NCBI RefSeq assembly: GCF_004769525.1
Contig: NZ_RQFT01000007.1
Span: 62,001-126,000 of the forward strand
Reading direction: 5' to 3'
Source of the DNA: Leptospira bouyouniensis
GTDB taxonomy: Bacteria > Spirochaetota > Leptospiria > Leptospirales > Leptospiraceae
Length of the DNA: 64,000 bases
Shown: one piece after another, positions 19,259 to 28,197 of the stretch
Numbering within the stretch: the stretch's first letter is position 1
Layout: every line of letters starts with the position of its first letter
Notes under the pieces: model-generated
The model's database searches: none
Told to the model about the DNA's origin: nothing
Seen by the model: the letters and a program-made list of their open reading frames with translations, nothing else
Position numbers and translations under genes: made by a program

Positions 19259-20135
19259 TGAAAAAAAAGGATATTTTTTTGTTTTTTTAACCGGTGTTTT
19301 TTTTGCATTTGAAGTCATCGGATTTAAAGAAATATTCCGAAGGTTTAACTTATCTCCAGAAATGGCAGCATTCTTTGGTGTTGGTTTTGCCTTTTTAGTT
19401 GTGACTCCCTTTTTCTTAAGTTCTAACAAACGTAGAAAAAAAGTGATCCTCACGATCAAAAGAGATGGCCTCATCTTATTCATTGGAACTTTTTCCAATG
19501 CGATGGGGATCGTTTTATATTATTATGCACTTAAACAAACAGATCTCGGTCCCGCTGCGATTCTTATCAAAACCACCGTATTGTATAATGTCATCCTTGG
19601 GGTTGTATTCCTTGGAGAAAGATTTAAGGATAGGGAAGTTTTTGGAATTGTTTTATCATTATTTGGAATTTATTTAATTTCCACCTTACAAGGTCAGATC
19701 AATTTTTTATCTGCATTTTGTATTTTATTAAGTGCTTTTTTGTTTGCGATCCAAAGTTATTTAATTAAAAAATACATCCCAGAAATATTAGGTCTTGAGT
19801 ATGCATACCTACGTTTGTTTTTATTATGTATATTTTTTTTAATTTATTCATTAGGAATTGGATCTTTTGCCATACCCAAATGGAATACCATCGTGATCCT
19901 TGGTCTTTGTTCTCTACTCGGATATTTTTTAGGAAGAGCCTTTTATTTTGAAGCGCATAATTATTTACCGATCAGCAAACTGAATGCAACACTACTAATC
20001 GAACCTATTTTTCTCATGTTTGTCGGAATTTTGTTTATGAATGAGCCTTTCGACTTACAGAAATTATGTGGAGGAACAGTGATACTGCTTGGATTGTATT
20101 TAATTGTATTCCATAAACGGAAGGTGAAATCATGA
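19248..20135 (+). CDS. EamA/DMT-family transporter
   Basis: 295 aa with ten hydrophobic segments in two repeats. [19 protein letters not shown] and the C-terminal [20 protein letters not shown] are the two EamA-type half-repeat ends. The start is TTG 19248, overlapping the ung stop by 11 bp; AGGA lies ten bases upstream. The substrate is unknown. It overlaps the pterin dehydratase gene by ATGA, so ung, this gene and the dehydratase look like one transcript. Confidence 0.82.
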   Translation: MTGNEKKGYFFVFLTGVFFAFEVIGFKEIFRRFNLSPEMAAFFGVGFAFLVVTPFFLSSNKRRKKVILTIKRDGLILFIGTFSNAMGIVLYYYALKQTDLGPAAILIKTTVLYNVILGVVFLGERFKDREVFGIVLSLFGIYLISTLQGQINFLSAFCILLSAFLFAIQSYLIKKYIPEILGLEYAYLRLFLLCIFFLIYSLGIGSFAIPKWNTIVILGLCSLLGYFLGRAFYFEAHNYLPISKLNATLLIEPIFLMFVGILFMNEPFDLQKLCGGTVILLGLYLIVFHKRKVKS

Positions 20136-20446
20136 AAGAACAAAACCCAAAATTGACAGACATTGAAATCCAATTTTTACTCGCATCATACCCTCTATGG
20201 AAATTAAAGGAAGAAGATGGTTTTCATTCATTATGTTTTGAATACCGATTTGATACTTTTCAAAATGCATTTGTTTTTTTAACAAAACTTGCCTTTGTGT
20301 CGCAATCCTTAGACCACCATGCAGAGATATGGAATGTTTACAACCAAGTCCGGCTCAAACTCTACACTCATGACCAAAAAACTCTCACTAAAAAAGATTT
20401 GGATTTTATCAAACTTCTAATGGAGCCTCCAAATCACTGGGATTAA
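20132..20446 (+). CDS. Pterin-4a-carbinolamine dehydratase (PCD/DCoH family)
   Basis: 104 aa, the standard family size. The active-site region is SLDHHAEIWNVYNQVRLKL, corresponding to the (E/K)HHPxW...YN.V pattern, followed by YTHDQKTLTKKDLDF. The enzyme recycles 4a-hydroxytetrahydropterin or protects folates and moco-type pterins. No aromatic amino acid hydroxylase gene is visible here, so the physiological partner is unclear. Start ATG 20132 overlaps the preceding stop by four bases. Confidence 0.85.
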   Translation: MKEQNPKLTDIEIQFLLASYPLWKLKEEDGFHSLCFEYRFDTFQNAFVFLTKLAFVSQSLDHHAEIWNVYNQVRLKLYTHDQKTLTKKDLDFIKLLMEPPNHWD

Positions 20447-20479
20447 AATGCAATTGGATTAACGTATTTATCATTTTGG

Positions 20480-20514
20480 CAAAAAAAAACCGGGGTTGGA
20501 ATCCAACACCGGTT
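20480..20514 (-). terminator. Intrinsic terminator downstream of ompL1
   Basis: A 12-bp stem with one mismatch (20488-20499 with 20503-20514) and a three-base loop lies between the convergent pterin dehydratase and ompL1 genes. On the minus strand it is followed by nine T residues, so it should end the ompL1 transcript. On the plus strand only four T residues follow. Confidence 0.85.
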
Positions 20515-20539
20515 TTCTCCTTTAACAGTGATGAACTGA

Positions 20540-21442
20540 TTAAATTTCGATTTTGTAACCTACGCGGTAAGTTTGTCCACCGATCACCACAGGGTAAGCT
20601 ACCCAAGGTGCAAGAGCAGATGCTCCACCGATTGACGCAACTCCACCAACTCCCATTCCAGCAGAAAGGATGGTTTCTAATTCAAAGAAAAGGTGACCTT
20701 TGTCAGTAACTTTTGTTTGAGCATCAACTAACCAGTTCAATCCGAATCCACTTGCACCGAAACGTACGTTTTCTTTATGGATTCCTGGGTTTGGAGCATC
20801 ACCAAGAAGAGTACCACCTGGTCCTAAAATTCCTGGTGCGAAGGTTTGAAGTCCTGGGTTGTTGATTGTACCAGAAACTCCCCACCATCCTTGGAAGTAG
20901 TTTACCCCTGCTCCAATATATACAGCAGTATCGTTTGCAGCATTGTATAATTTAATACCTAAGTAAGTAGGAACAGTCCAAGCTGTGTATTGCCACTCTT
21001 GGTCTAACCACTTATAACCCATCACAGTAGAAGAAGTATCACCACCAGAAATTTTTGTAGTATAGTTTACGTTAACTCTCCAGAAAAGGCTAGGTACTCC
21101 GAAGACTCCTTCTTTTTCGTAACCAATGTTTACGTTACCACCCACCATAGCTCCGTTGGTTTTTGCACCAACTGCTCCACCAGTTGTTCTTTTTAAACTG
21201 ATGAGTGTGTTTTCAGCGTAGATTGCTTTTTGAAGAGAACCTGTTGGTGTTCCAGCAGCGTTTAACTGTGGGTTTCTTGAATCTAGTCCATCTTTCGTAA
21301 TGGTTCCACCGAGTTGTGCAAGGTCGAATTGCATACCCAAACCGAACATAACATAAGAACGAGGACCAGATTGTGCGCTTAAGCTACCAGCCAAGCACAT
21401 AAGTACGAACCCCATCATTCCAAATCGTAGAGATTTCAGCAT
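20540..21442 (-). CDS. ompL1: Outer membrane porin OmpL1
   Basis: 300 aa. A signal peptide (residues 1-23, ending SLSA) precedes a beta-barrel composition with alternating hydrophobic residues. Several blocks match leptospiral OmpL1 directly: GTITKDGLD, LKRTTGGAVGAKTNGAMVGG, GAGVNYFQGWW, VTDKGHLFFELETILSAG, and the C-terminal VGYKIEI ending. OmpL1 is a transmembrane porin of the leptospiral outer membrane. AAGGAG lies about ten bases before the ATG. Single-gene transcript with its own promoter and terminator. Confidence 0.95.
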   Translation of the reverse strand: MLKSLRFGMMGFVLMCLAGSLSAQSGPRSYVMFGLGMQFDLAQLGGTITKDGLDSRNPQLNAAGTPTGSLQKAIYAENTLISLKRTTGGAVGAKTNGAMVGGNVNIGYEKEGVFGVPSLFWRVNVNYTTKISGGDTSSTVMGYKWLDQEWQYTAWTVPTYLGIKLYNAANDTAVYIGAGVNYFQGWWGVSGTINNPGLQTFAPGILGPGGTLLGDAPNPGIHKENVRFGASGFGLNWLVDAQTKVTDKGHLFFELETILSAGMGVGGVASIGGASALAPWVAYPVVIGGQTYRVGYKIEI

Positions 21443-21539
21443 TTGATGATTACTCCTTAGTGAGTGTTTCCTGAATTTTTTTCATTCCTGCGAACAAACG
21501 AATGCCAGTGAGCAGCCGTTCATACCGACAATTGCAATG

Positions 21540-21568
21540 AAACTAGTGCTTCTCATAGGATTTGTCAA
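21540..21568 (-). promoter_or_regulatory. Probable ompL1 promoter
   Basis: On the minus strand TTGACA (21563-21568) is followed after 17 bp by TAGTTT (21540-21545). This sigma70-like pair lies about 100 bp upstream of the ompL1 ATG, leaving a roughly 90-base 5' UTR. Confidence 0.6.
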
Positions 21569-21617
21569 ATAAAATTGTTAAATCTTCACGAAAATTGTGT
21601 TAAATGTGGAATTTCGA

Positions 21618-22187
21618 ATGAGTCTAACCCTGTCTAAACAACTTTTCCTTATTTGCAGATTCCTTTGGCTTTTTGTTCTTTTTTCTACCATGACCAGTGC
21701 CAAAGAAAGAAAGGTGATTCGTTTTTCAGGCGAATTGATTAGTTGGGAATCAGATGGTGAGAATTCTCACTTTCGTTTTTTGGATTCTACCAGCTTACGA
21801 GAACGGACCATTCTCTGTGATCCGGAAACCATGAGCCTTAGTTTTAGTCACAAAGCAAAAAACAATCTCTATGTAGAAGGAAAAGCCACCCAGAATTCTC
21901 CTACCTCCGACCAGTGGTTCTGTGTGGGCAAACCTCACGTCTTCCAAAAGTACCAAGTGACTTCTCCGGCAAAACAAGCGCAGACAAAAACCATCCAAGG
22001 CCAAGTCGTAGAAGCAGATCCGGTCTTCGGCCAAATTGTCTACCTTGTGTGGGGGAGACGGTTTTATCTAACGATCAACCCAACGGAAGCAGAAATCATG
22101 GCAGAAGAACTTTCTAAGATGAAAACAGTCATGATCGATGGGGAATACCGTTATGATAGGATCAAACGTTATTATGTAAAAGATTGA
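21618..22187 (+). CDS. Secreted protein of unknown function
   Basis: 189 aa from ATG 21618 (a GTG at 21597 is in frame but would precede the signal peptide). The signal peptide runs to about residue 28, ending FSTMTSA. The mature protein is mixed beta in character with two Cys residues (TILCDPET, WFCVGKP). Two segments look like a duplicated small beta unit: RKVIRFSGELISWESDG and TKTIQGQVVEADPVFGQ. No family recognised. It lies between ompL1 (divergent) and carA (47 bp downstream). Confidence 0.65.
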   Translation: MSLTLSKQLFLICRFLWLFVLFSTMTSAKERKVIRFSGELISWESDGENSHFRFLDSTSLRERTILCDPETMSLSFSHKAKNNLYVEGKATQNSPTSDQWFCVGKPHVFQKYQVTSPAKQAQTKTIQGQVVEADPVFGQIVYLVWGRRFYLTINPTEAEIMAEELSKMKTVMIDGEYRYDRIKRYYVKD

Positions 22188-22233
22188 TGAATTTTTGTTC
22201 GCAAACCTGGCCCATTTCTTTGGAATGGATTAG

Positions 22234-23319
22234 ATGCAGGCTTTTTTGGTTTTAGCAAACGGAACGGTCATGAAGGGCCGATCCTTCGGTGCAAATAAGA
22301 ATTCGATCGGTGAGGTAGTCTTCAATACCTCTATGGCAGGGTATCAGGAAATTTTAACTGACCCTTCTTACAAAGGTCAAATTGTTACACTTACCTACCC
22401 AATGATTGGGAACTACGGAATCAATCCCGATGATATGGAATCAGATAGAATCCAAGCTTCTGGTCTCATCGTCAAAGAGTATGTCAAACGTCCTTCAAAT
22501 TTCCAATCCAAAGAAACTCTCAGTGAATTTTTAATTCGTTTTGGTATACCTGCCATTGAAGGAATTGACACACGCAAACTAACGCGCATTATCCGAAATT
22601 CAGGTGCCATGAATTGTGGGATTTTTATTAGCGAAACCTATGAAGATTCGTTTTTAGAAACTGTTAAAAATGCACCATCAATGGAAGGCCAAGACTTAGC
22701 CCAAATTGTCACCTGTGAAAAACCATATGAATACGGTGCACACTCTCCAAGCAAATTCAAACTTGCTGTATATGATTTTGGGATCAAAAGAAATATCTTA
22801 CGACTACTCGATTCTGCAGGTTTTAATGTATTTGTATTCCCTGCAAAAACAAAAGCTGAAGACTTAATCAAAGAAGGTTTTGATGCATTCTTTTTATCCA
22901 ATGGTCCAGGTGACCCAGCTCCACTCGATTATGCGATCCAATCGGCAAAAACCATTATGGAAGCAAAAAAACCACTCTTTGGAATTTGTTTGGGTCACCA
23001 AATCATAGGACTCGCGCTCGGTAAAAAAACTTCCAAATTAAAATTTGGTCATCGTGGTGGTAATCATCCTGTGAGAAATGAAGAAACAGGAAAAATTGAA
23101 ATCACTTCGCAAAACCACGGCTTTCACGTATTAGGTGAGTCTTCACCTGACCTTCCGATCACACGGATCAATCTTTTTGATAACACTGTGGCTGGTCTAA
23201 AAACCAAAGGGTTACCTGTTATGGCAGTGCAATACCACCCGGAAGCATGCCCTGGTCCTCATGATTCAGCCTATCATTTCCAAGAATTTTATACTATGGT
23301 AGAATCTTCAAAAGTATAA
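22234..23319 (+). CDS. carA: Carbamoyl-phosphate synthase small (glutaminase) subunit
   Basis: Hydrolyses glutamine and passes ammonia to CarB for arginine and pyrimidine synthesis. The N-terminal domain shows [20 protein letters not shown]. The class I amidotransferase domain has the nucleophile elbow [21 protein letters not shown], and the His/Glu region [14 protein letters not shown]. 361 aa is normal. carB is not in the window. No arginine or pyrimidine control element is obvious upstream. Confidence 0.96.
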   Translation: MQAFLVLANGTVMKGRSFGANKNSIGEVVFNTSMAGYQEILTDPSYKGQIVTLTYPMIGNYGINPDDMESDRIQASGLIVKEYVKRPSNFQSKETLSEFLIRFGIPAIEGIDTRKLTRIIRNSGAMNCGIFISETYEDSFLETVKNAPSMEGQDLAQIVTCEKPYEYGAHSPSKFKLAVYDFGIKRNILRLLDSAGFNVFVFPAKTKAEDLIKEGFDAFFLSNGPGDPAPLDYAIQSAKTIMEAKKPLFGICLGHQIIGLALGKKTSKLKFGHRGGNHPVRNEETGKIEITSQNHGFHVLGESSPDLPITRINLFDNTVAGLKTKGLPVMAVQYHPEACPGPHDSAYHFQEFYTMVESSKV

Positions 23320-23344
23320 ACTTTGGTAAACCGAAGGGGGTTAT

Positions 23345-23530
23345 ATGTCATACAAAGAAGAAAAAAATTTCTGGGGAATTCCGTACGGGACTGAAATTTC
23401 AGCGGAAGCGTTCGTTAAAGATATTTGGGATCCAAGTACAGAAGAAATCCTCACTCCAAAACAATTCTTTGGAATTGGCTGGGGGATCAACCTACATGCT
23501 CTTGGCAGACGTGTTGGTGTGATCAAGTAA
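23345..23530 (+). CDS. Small conserved-looking protein (DUF5808-like)
   Basis: 61 aa, starting at ATG 23345 with a GGGGG run four bases upstream. The segment ILTPKQFFGIGWGINLHALG resembles the VPKrfGxGwtlNfg core of the DUF5808 family, and NFWGIPYG precedes it. No catalytic residues are evident. It follows carA by 25 bp and its 3' end overlaps the convergent SGNH gene by 39 bp. Function unknown. Confidence 0.55.
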   Translation: MSYKEEKNFWGIPYGTEISAEAFVKDIWDPSTEEILTPKQFFGIGWGINLHALGRRVGVIK

Positions 23531-24535
23531 CAATCGTTTTAGTATCTTTGCCAAAGCATCTCTTCCTTTTTGGTTGAGGTGCGTCAAATCTGCAAAATAC
23601 GAATATTCCTTCAAAAACTCATTCTTAAAATCTAAAACCACTCTTTTGTTTTGTAAGTTTGAATTATGTAAAAATTCTAATACAGAATCTGTTATCAAGT
23701 TTGCATTTTTCTCTTTCAAATTGTTCTCCATCTTTGGAGAAAATGGAATTCGAAGAACCACAACATCAAGATTTTGATTATCCAAGATCTTAAACATTTG
23801 ATTCCACAACTGAATCGATAACTCTCTTTTCCCCGCAAGGATAGAAGTATCCAAATTTTGAAAATTGTCTAACTCTTGCAAGGTTGGATCATCACCTGTT
23901 GATTTCCAGATCCAGGCACCACTCTTTTTTTCCATACTTTCTTTGATGAATTCCGACTCCAAACTCCTTCGTGATAAGTCAGATTGGACAATGGGATCAT
24001 AAAATATACGATTCAAATTGGAGCTTAGAGCAAAGTATGGGAAAATTTGGATCACTAATTTCCAACTTATATCCGTTAGATTTCCAAAATATGCTTTACG
24101 AATCAATGGTTCGGTTATCTGTAAAAAATCAAAATTACCGAAGGAATAATATAATTGTTTATGAGCATCCGTAATTGAATTTTTACTCGTATTCAGTGGG
24201 GAGATATTGACATACACTTTTCTTAGATAAGGAAGTCTGTGAATCGATTTTAGTGTATCAGATAAAATTCCCTCTGGTTGTTGACTTGGCAAAGGAATAT
24301 ACAATATTTCACTTAAGTTTACATTTTCAATTTCTGCAATTGTTTCAGGAGAAATTCCGCTGACGATCTGACTATCTCCTAAAACAAGTATTTTAGATTT
24401 TTGATCCCAGTTTCTGTTTTTTGCGTAATACCAATAAATTGAAGTTGTTTCACAATAAGATATAAACTTACCATAAGTCAGGTGCATCACAATCGAGATG
24501 CCAACTAAAATGATAAATAGGAAACGAACTTTCAT
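23492..24535 (-). CDS. SGNH-like protein partnered with an MBOAT acyltransferase
   Basis: 347 aa. One N-terminal hydrophobic anchor (residues 4-20) precedes an extracytoplasmic domain. LVLGDSQIVSGISPE is the SGNH Ser block and ADLTHLNQKGRD the Asp/His block, as in DltD, AlgJ/AlgX and the leptospiral DUF1574 proteins. These accept an acyl group passed through the membrane by an MBOAT protein and transfer it to a polymer. The MBOAT gene lies 25 bp upstream, which supports this role. The acceptor is unknown. Confidence 0.7.
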   Translation of the reverse strand: MKVRFLFIILVGISIVMHLTYGKFISYCETTSIYWYYAKNRNWDQKSKILVLGDSQIVSGISPETIAEIENVNLSEILYIPLPSQQPEGILSDTLKSIHRLPYLRKVYVNISPLNTSKNSITDAHKQLYYSFGNFDFLQITEPLIRKAYFGNLTDISWKLVIQIFPYFALSSNLNRIFYDPIVQSDLSRRSLESEFIKESMEKKSGAWIWKSTGDDPTLQELDNFQNLDTSILAGKRELSIQLWNQMFKILDNQNLDVVVLRIPFSPKMENNLKEKNANLITDSVLEFLHNSNLQNKRVVLDFKNEFLKEYSYFADLTHLNQKGRDALAKILKRLLLDHTNTSAKSM

Positions 24536-24560
24536 TGATTATATATCATATGAATAATGT

Positions 24561-25958
24561 TTAAAATTGAAAATAAAAAAAGTCTTCTTTGGCAAAAGGT
24601 GAAACGAGTGAAAACCAGAAAAATGAAAGAACTAAAATTACAGAAAATAGATATGGTTTTGTTGTTACAAAAAATGTTGGTCTATCTGTTTGTTTCCATT
24701 CTTGCCAAAGGTCAAAGAGAAATAGAGGTAAAATGATGAGTAAAAGCATAAAAGGAATTTGATTCCATGATGGAAATGTTCTTAAATTTTCTAAAATAAG
24801 TAAAGATTCCTTCGGTGAGTTGATTCTAAATAACAATAATCCAATAGAGAAAGTATAAAAGGTAAATAGAATCCCGATACCTGTAAAAACTTTGTTTTGC
24901 AATTTGGTCAATCCTAGATGTTTTAGAATTCGGTAAAGTACAAGGCAAATGCCCAAGTAAAAACCCCAAATAATAAATCCATATCCTGCCCCATGCCAAA
25001 TTCCCGTTAAAAACCAAACAAACATTAGATTTATATTTTCTCTAACGAATCCATGTCGATTTCCACCTAATTTAATATAAACGTAATCACGTAACCATGT
25101 AGATAAAGAAATATGCCATTTTGACCAAAACTCCGATGGATTCGAAGAAAAAAATGGTCTTTTGAAATTGTTCATGAGTTCGAAACCCAACATTTCGGCA
25201 AGCCCCATCGCACATAATGAATAACCAAAAAAATCTGCATACACTTGGAAGGCAATGGTTGGAGCAACAATCCATAAAATTCCTGGTTCCAAGGATAAAA
25301 AGGATCCAACTTGGATTCCCACATAACGCGACAAAGGATCTGCTATACTCGATTTAATGAAAACTCCAAAACAAAACAAGGAAAGTCCGTTCCATATATT
25401 GTCTTTCGAAATGAAACGCTCTGATTCAATTTGTGGAATTAGATTCCCAGGTCTTTCAATGGGGCCAAGCAATAACAATGGGAAAAACATATCATACAGC
25501 ACAAAGGTAAAAAAGTTTCTACAGACTGGTATTTTTTTATCATACACCTCAATCAAATAACTAATGTTATGGAAGGTATAAAAAGAAATTCCAATTGGTA
25601 ATAGTATATTTGGTTTCCAAAGTAATGGAGATTCACCAAATTCAATCCTTAAATCTGATAGAACTCCCCAGACAAACAAGAAGTATTTAAATATCGCCAA
25701 ATACAAAACATTGGCTGTGATTCCAAAAATAAAAAGTGGTCTTTTTTTATTAGCAGGGATTTTATCAATTAGAATCCCAATTGTATAATTAAAGAGTATT
25801 GAAGAGAATAATAAAATAGTTCCACCGATACCCCACTGAGAATAGAAGTAGATCCCAAAAAAAAGTAACAATAGTTTTCGAATCCGAAAGGGAGAAAAAT
25901 AATAGATCAGATAAAATACGAAAAAGTATAAAAGAAAATTCAGGGAATTGAATAACAA
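24561..25958 (-). CDS. MBOAT-family O-acyltransferase (AlgI/DltB-like)
   Basis: 465 aa, with about 11 membrane helices. The family's signature block WHISLSTWLRDYVYIKLGGN (about residues 275-295) and the catalytic His in GIWHGAGYGFIIWG (about 319) are intact. AlgI-like enzymes move an acetyl or other acyl group across the cytoplasmic membrane for modification of exopolysaccharide, peptidoglycan or similar. The SGNH protein gene directly downstream is the expected transferase partner. It begins 9 bp after the GAF protein gene. Confidence 0.88.
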   Translation of the reverse strand: MLFNSLNFLLYFFVFYLIYYFSPFRIRKLLLLFFGIYFYSQWGIGGTILLFSSILFNYTIGILIDKIPANKKRPLFIFGITANVLYLAIFKYFLFVWGVLSDLRIEFGESPLLWKPNILLPIGISFYTFHNISYLIEVYDKKIPVCRNFFTFVLYDMFFPLLLLGPIERPGNLIPQIESERFISKDNIWNGLSLFCFGVFIKSSIADPLSRYVGIQVGSFLSLEPGILWIVAPTIAFQVYADFFGYSLCAMGLAEMLGFELMNNFKRPFFSSNPSEFWSKWHISLSTWLRDYVYIKLGGNRHGFVRENINLMFVWFLTGIWHGAGYGFIIWGFYLGICLVLYRILKHLGLTKLQNKVFTGIGILFTFYTFSIGLLLFRINSPKESLLILENLRTFPSWNQIPFMLLLIILPLFLFDLWQEWKQTDRPTFFVTTKPYLFSVILVLSFFWFSLVSPFAKEDFFYFQF

Positions 25959-25967
25959 TATGGTTAC

Positions 25968-28196
25968 TTAGGCTTCTTCAACCATTTCCAAAAACTGATT
26001 TTTGTCCTTTGTATCATTTGGATATGATAAAGTTAATACTCGGTAACTCGCTCTAAAATTACCGATGATTGTGTCTTCTTTTTTGGAAAATGAAGATTTG
26101 ATCTTTTTGATGACAACATCAGTTTCTTCTTTGTCTTTACCATGTAATACTAAAACAAATTTTCCTTGGCCAACTCTTGTAAAAAAATCAAGTTCGCTAA
26201 TATGATCCATCATTGTTTTACGTAACGCATCTGCATAACGAGCAAAAGTTCCAGTTCCAACTAAATGGATCATTCTTGATACATTTTGGATTTTGAACAA
26301 GGAAACAGTGAAAGATGCTTTAAGGTTGGATGCTTTCTCCATTTCCAGTAAGATTCTTGATTCAAGTGGATTAAATGGATTTCTAAAGAGTGCTTCTTTT
26401 TCCTGGAGGATTAATAAATTTGCAAACACTGGAGCAGATGTCTCCAATAGTGAAACTGCTACATCCCTAGTAGTATCAGTCCAGGCGGATCCTGTTGAAT
26501 GAATAATGACCATTCCAACTAACCAGTTCAAATTGATAATAGGAAGAATAGTAAATTCACTCATGATTCCTAATTCATCATTTGTGAAAATTGATTTCAG
26601 TTCCGCATCTTCTCTGAAATTTTCCAATTTATAAACACCTGATACATTGGAAACCATACCTACAATGTCGGAATCTTTACTAAGTCGAAAGTCTTTTGTT
26701 CGTTCTGGTAAAATGAAATTGGAACCAAATACAATGTAATCGGATCTTGTTTCAGAGTCTAAAACTAGGAAAGAAAATTGTTTTACTCCTAGTTTATTTT
26801 TTATATTATCAATTAAAAAGTCATAAGCCTCATCCATCTTACGAACTTTTGAAAATTCTCTTGCAAATTGCAAAACAGATTCATTTATTTCAATGACTTC
26901 TTTTGCATGCATTAATTCATCATTGATAACTTCAAACTCTGAAACTCTTTCAAAAACAGATCCAGCAATATCTCCGACTATCTTTGCAAACTCTAGATCA
27001 TCTGTAATGTATTCTTCACCATTAATGAGTTTTCCAAGTGATAAAACTCCAAAACATTTTTCACCGTGGCGAATCGGAACCAATATCTCTGACTCCATTT
27101 CATTCAATAAATTCAATTCTCTATTCGGCAATCTTGAAGATTTAAACTCACCAGCATAGATGACAGTTTCAGAATCAGAAATCCTTGCGTAAATTTCGTC
27201 ACCTGGGTTGAAATACCAAGTGTCTTTTGATTGGATCCCTTGCGCTGCAATTGCTTCCCATTTTGTATTTTTGGGGTTTGTTGATGTTAATACTACGACA
27301 GAATGACAACCCACTTGACCGATTAAACTATAAACTAAGTTATCAAAAAAATCTGAGAATTCTTTAGAAGATGCAATTTCTTTAGTGATTTCAAATATGG
27401 CTTGGTAATTTTCGATCCGTTTTTTGGAAGCAAGATGATAAGCCATTGGTGCAGTTCCAAAATCTGATTCATCATCAAATAATACTTCCTCACCAATTGG
27501 AGCTGGATCTTCTTTTGATGGGCGTAATGGTTGTTTTGCGGCTTCTTTTTTTGCCTCGTTTTCCCATTCATCAAATAAATTCACTTCAGGGAGCGGAACA
27601 TCTTTTTCTTGTAATTCATCGTGATAGTCACGCTCTACAAGGTCATCACCTAATTCTGGTTCTTTGGTAGGATTCAAATTGGGTTGAGTATTAGATTGAG
27701 TGGAATCTTTTTCCGATGTATTGTCTAAATCGGATTCTGGCAAAAAGTCATTTTCTAAATCTGGTTCCGGTTCGAGATCTGATTCCGAATCCACTGGTTC
27801 ATAAGGATTCAACTCGTCATGAATCGAATCCAAATCATCCTCTAAATTGGAGAGAGGATTTTTGTCCCAGTCATCATGGCCTTCACTCAAATCACCAAAA
27901 TCGGAATCTGTTAGCTCAGGAATATCACTTAAATCGAATTCTTCTTCACCGTCAGGATTTGGCAAATCACCAATCTCTGTGGCCAAGGTATCTGAAATTG
28001 CATCGTCTAACCAATCTGAGTCAGAATCTGATACAGGCACTGACTCTTTTTTAGTTTGATTTGTTGGAAGTTCAGCTTCCCGAAAATGTTCCGCTTTTTT
28101 GAGTAAAGAGGGAGATTCTTTTTTGGAACTGGTTGGATTTGATTCATGGGCTTCCGAAGTTTTTTTAATCTCTTCGGCTCGGTCGAGTAATCCCAC
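25968..28196 (-). CDS. Acidic GAF-domain protein with degenerate GGDEF-like end
   Basis: 742 aa. Residues 1-50 contain two similar short helices (GLLDRAEEIKK and SLLKKAEHFRE). Residues about 60-250 are a low-complexity acidic region. Two GAF domains follow (about 265-400 and 430-590). The C-terminal 120 residues resemble a GGDEF fold (DFFTRVGQGKFVLVL), but the GG(D/E)EF catalytic motif is absent, so diguanylate cyclase activity is unlikely. The start is GTG 28196, with GGAG eight bases upstream, immediately after the stop of the acidic repeat gene. A signalling or scaffold role is inferred. Confidence 0.72.
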   Translation of the reverse strand: MGLLDRAEEIKKTSEAHESNPTSSKKESPSLLKKAEHFREAELPTNQTKKESVPVSDSDSDWLDDAISDTLATEIGDLPNPDGEEEFDLSDIPELTDSDFGDLSEGHDDWDKNPLSNLEDDLDSIHDELNPYEPVDSESDLEPEPDLENDFLPESDLDNTSEKDSTQSNTQPNLNPTKEPELGDDLVERDYHDELQEKDVPLPEVNLFDEWENEAKKEAAKQPLRPSKEDPAPIGEEVLFDDESDFGTAPMAYHLASKKRIENYQAIFEITKEIASSKEFSDFFDNLVYSLIGQVGCHSVVVLTSTNPKNTKWEAIAAQGIQSKDTWYFNPGDEIYARISDSETVIYAGEFKSSRLPNRELNLLNEMESEILVPIRHGEKCFGVLSLGKLINGEEYITDDLEFAKIVGDIAGSVFERVSEFEVINDELMHAKEVIEINESVLQFAREFSKVRKMDEAYDFLIDNIKNKLGVKQFSFLVLDSETRSDYIVFGSNFILPERTKDFRLSKDSDIVGMVSNVSGVYKLENFREDAELKSIFTNDELGIMSEFTILPIINLNWLVGMVIIHSTGSAWTDTTRDVAVSLLETSAPVFANLLILQEKEALFRNPFNPLESRILLEMEKASNLKASFTVSLFKIQNVSRMIHLVGTGTFARYADALRKTMMDHISELDFFTRVGQGKFVLVLHGKDKEETDVVIKKIKSSFSKKEDTIIGNFRASYRVLTLSYPNDTKDKNQFLEMVEEA

Positions 28197-28197
28197 T

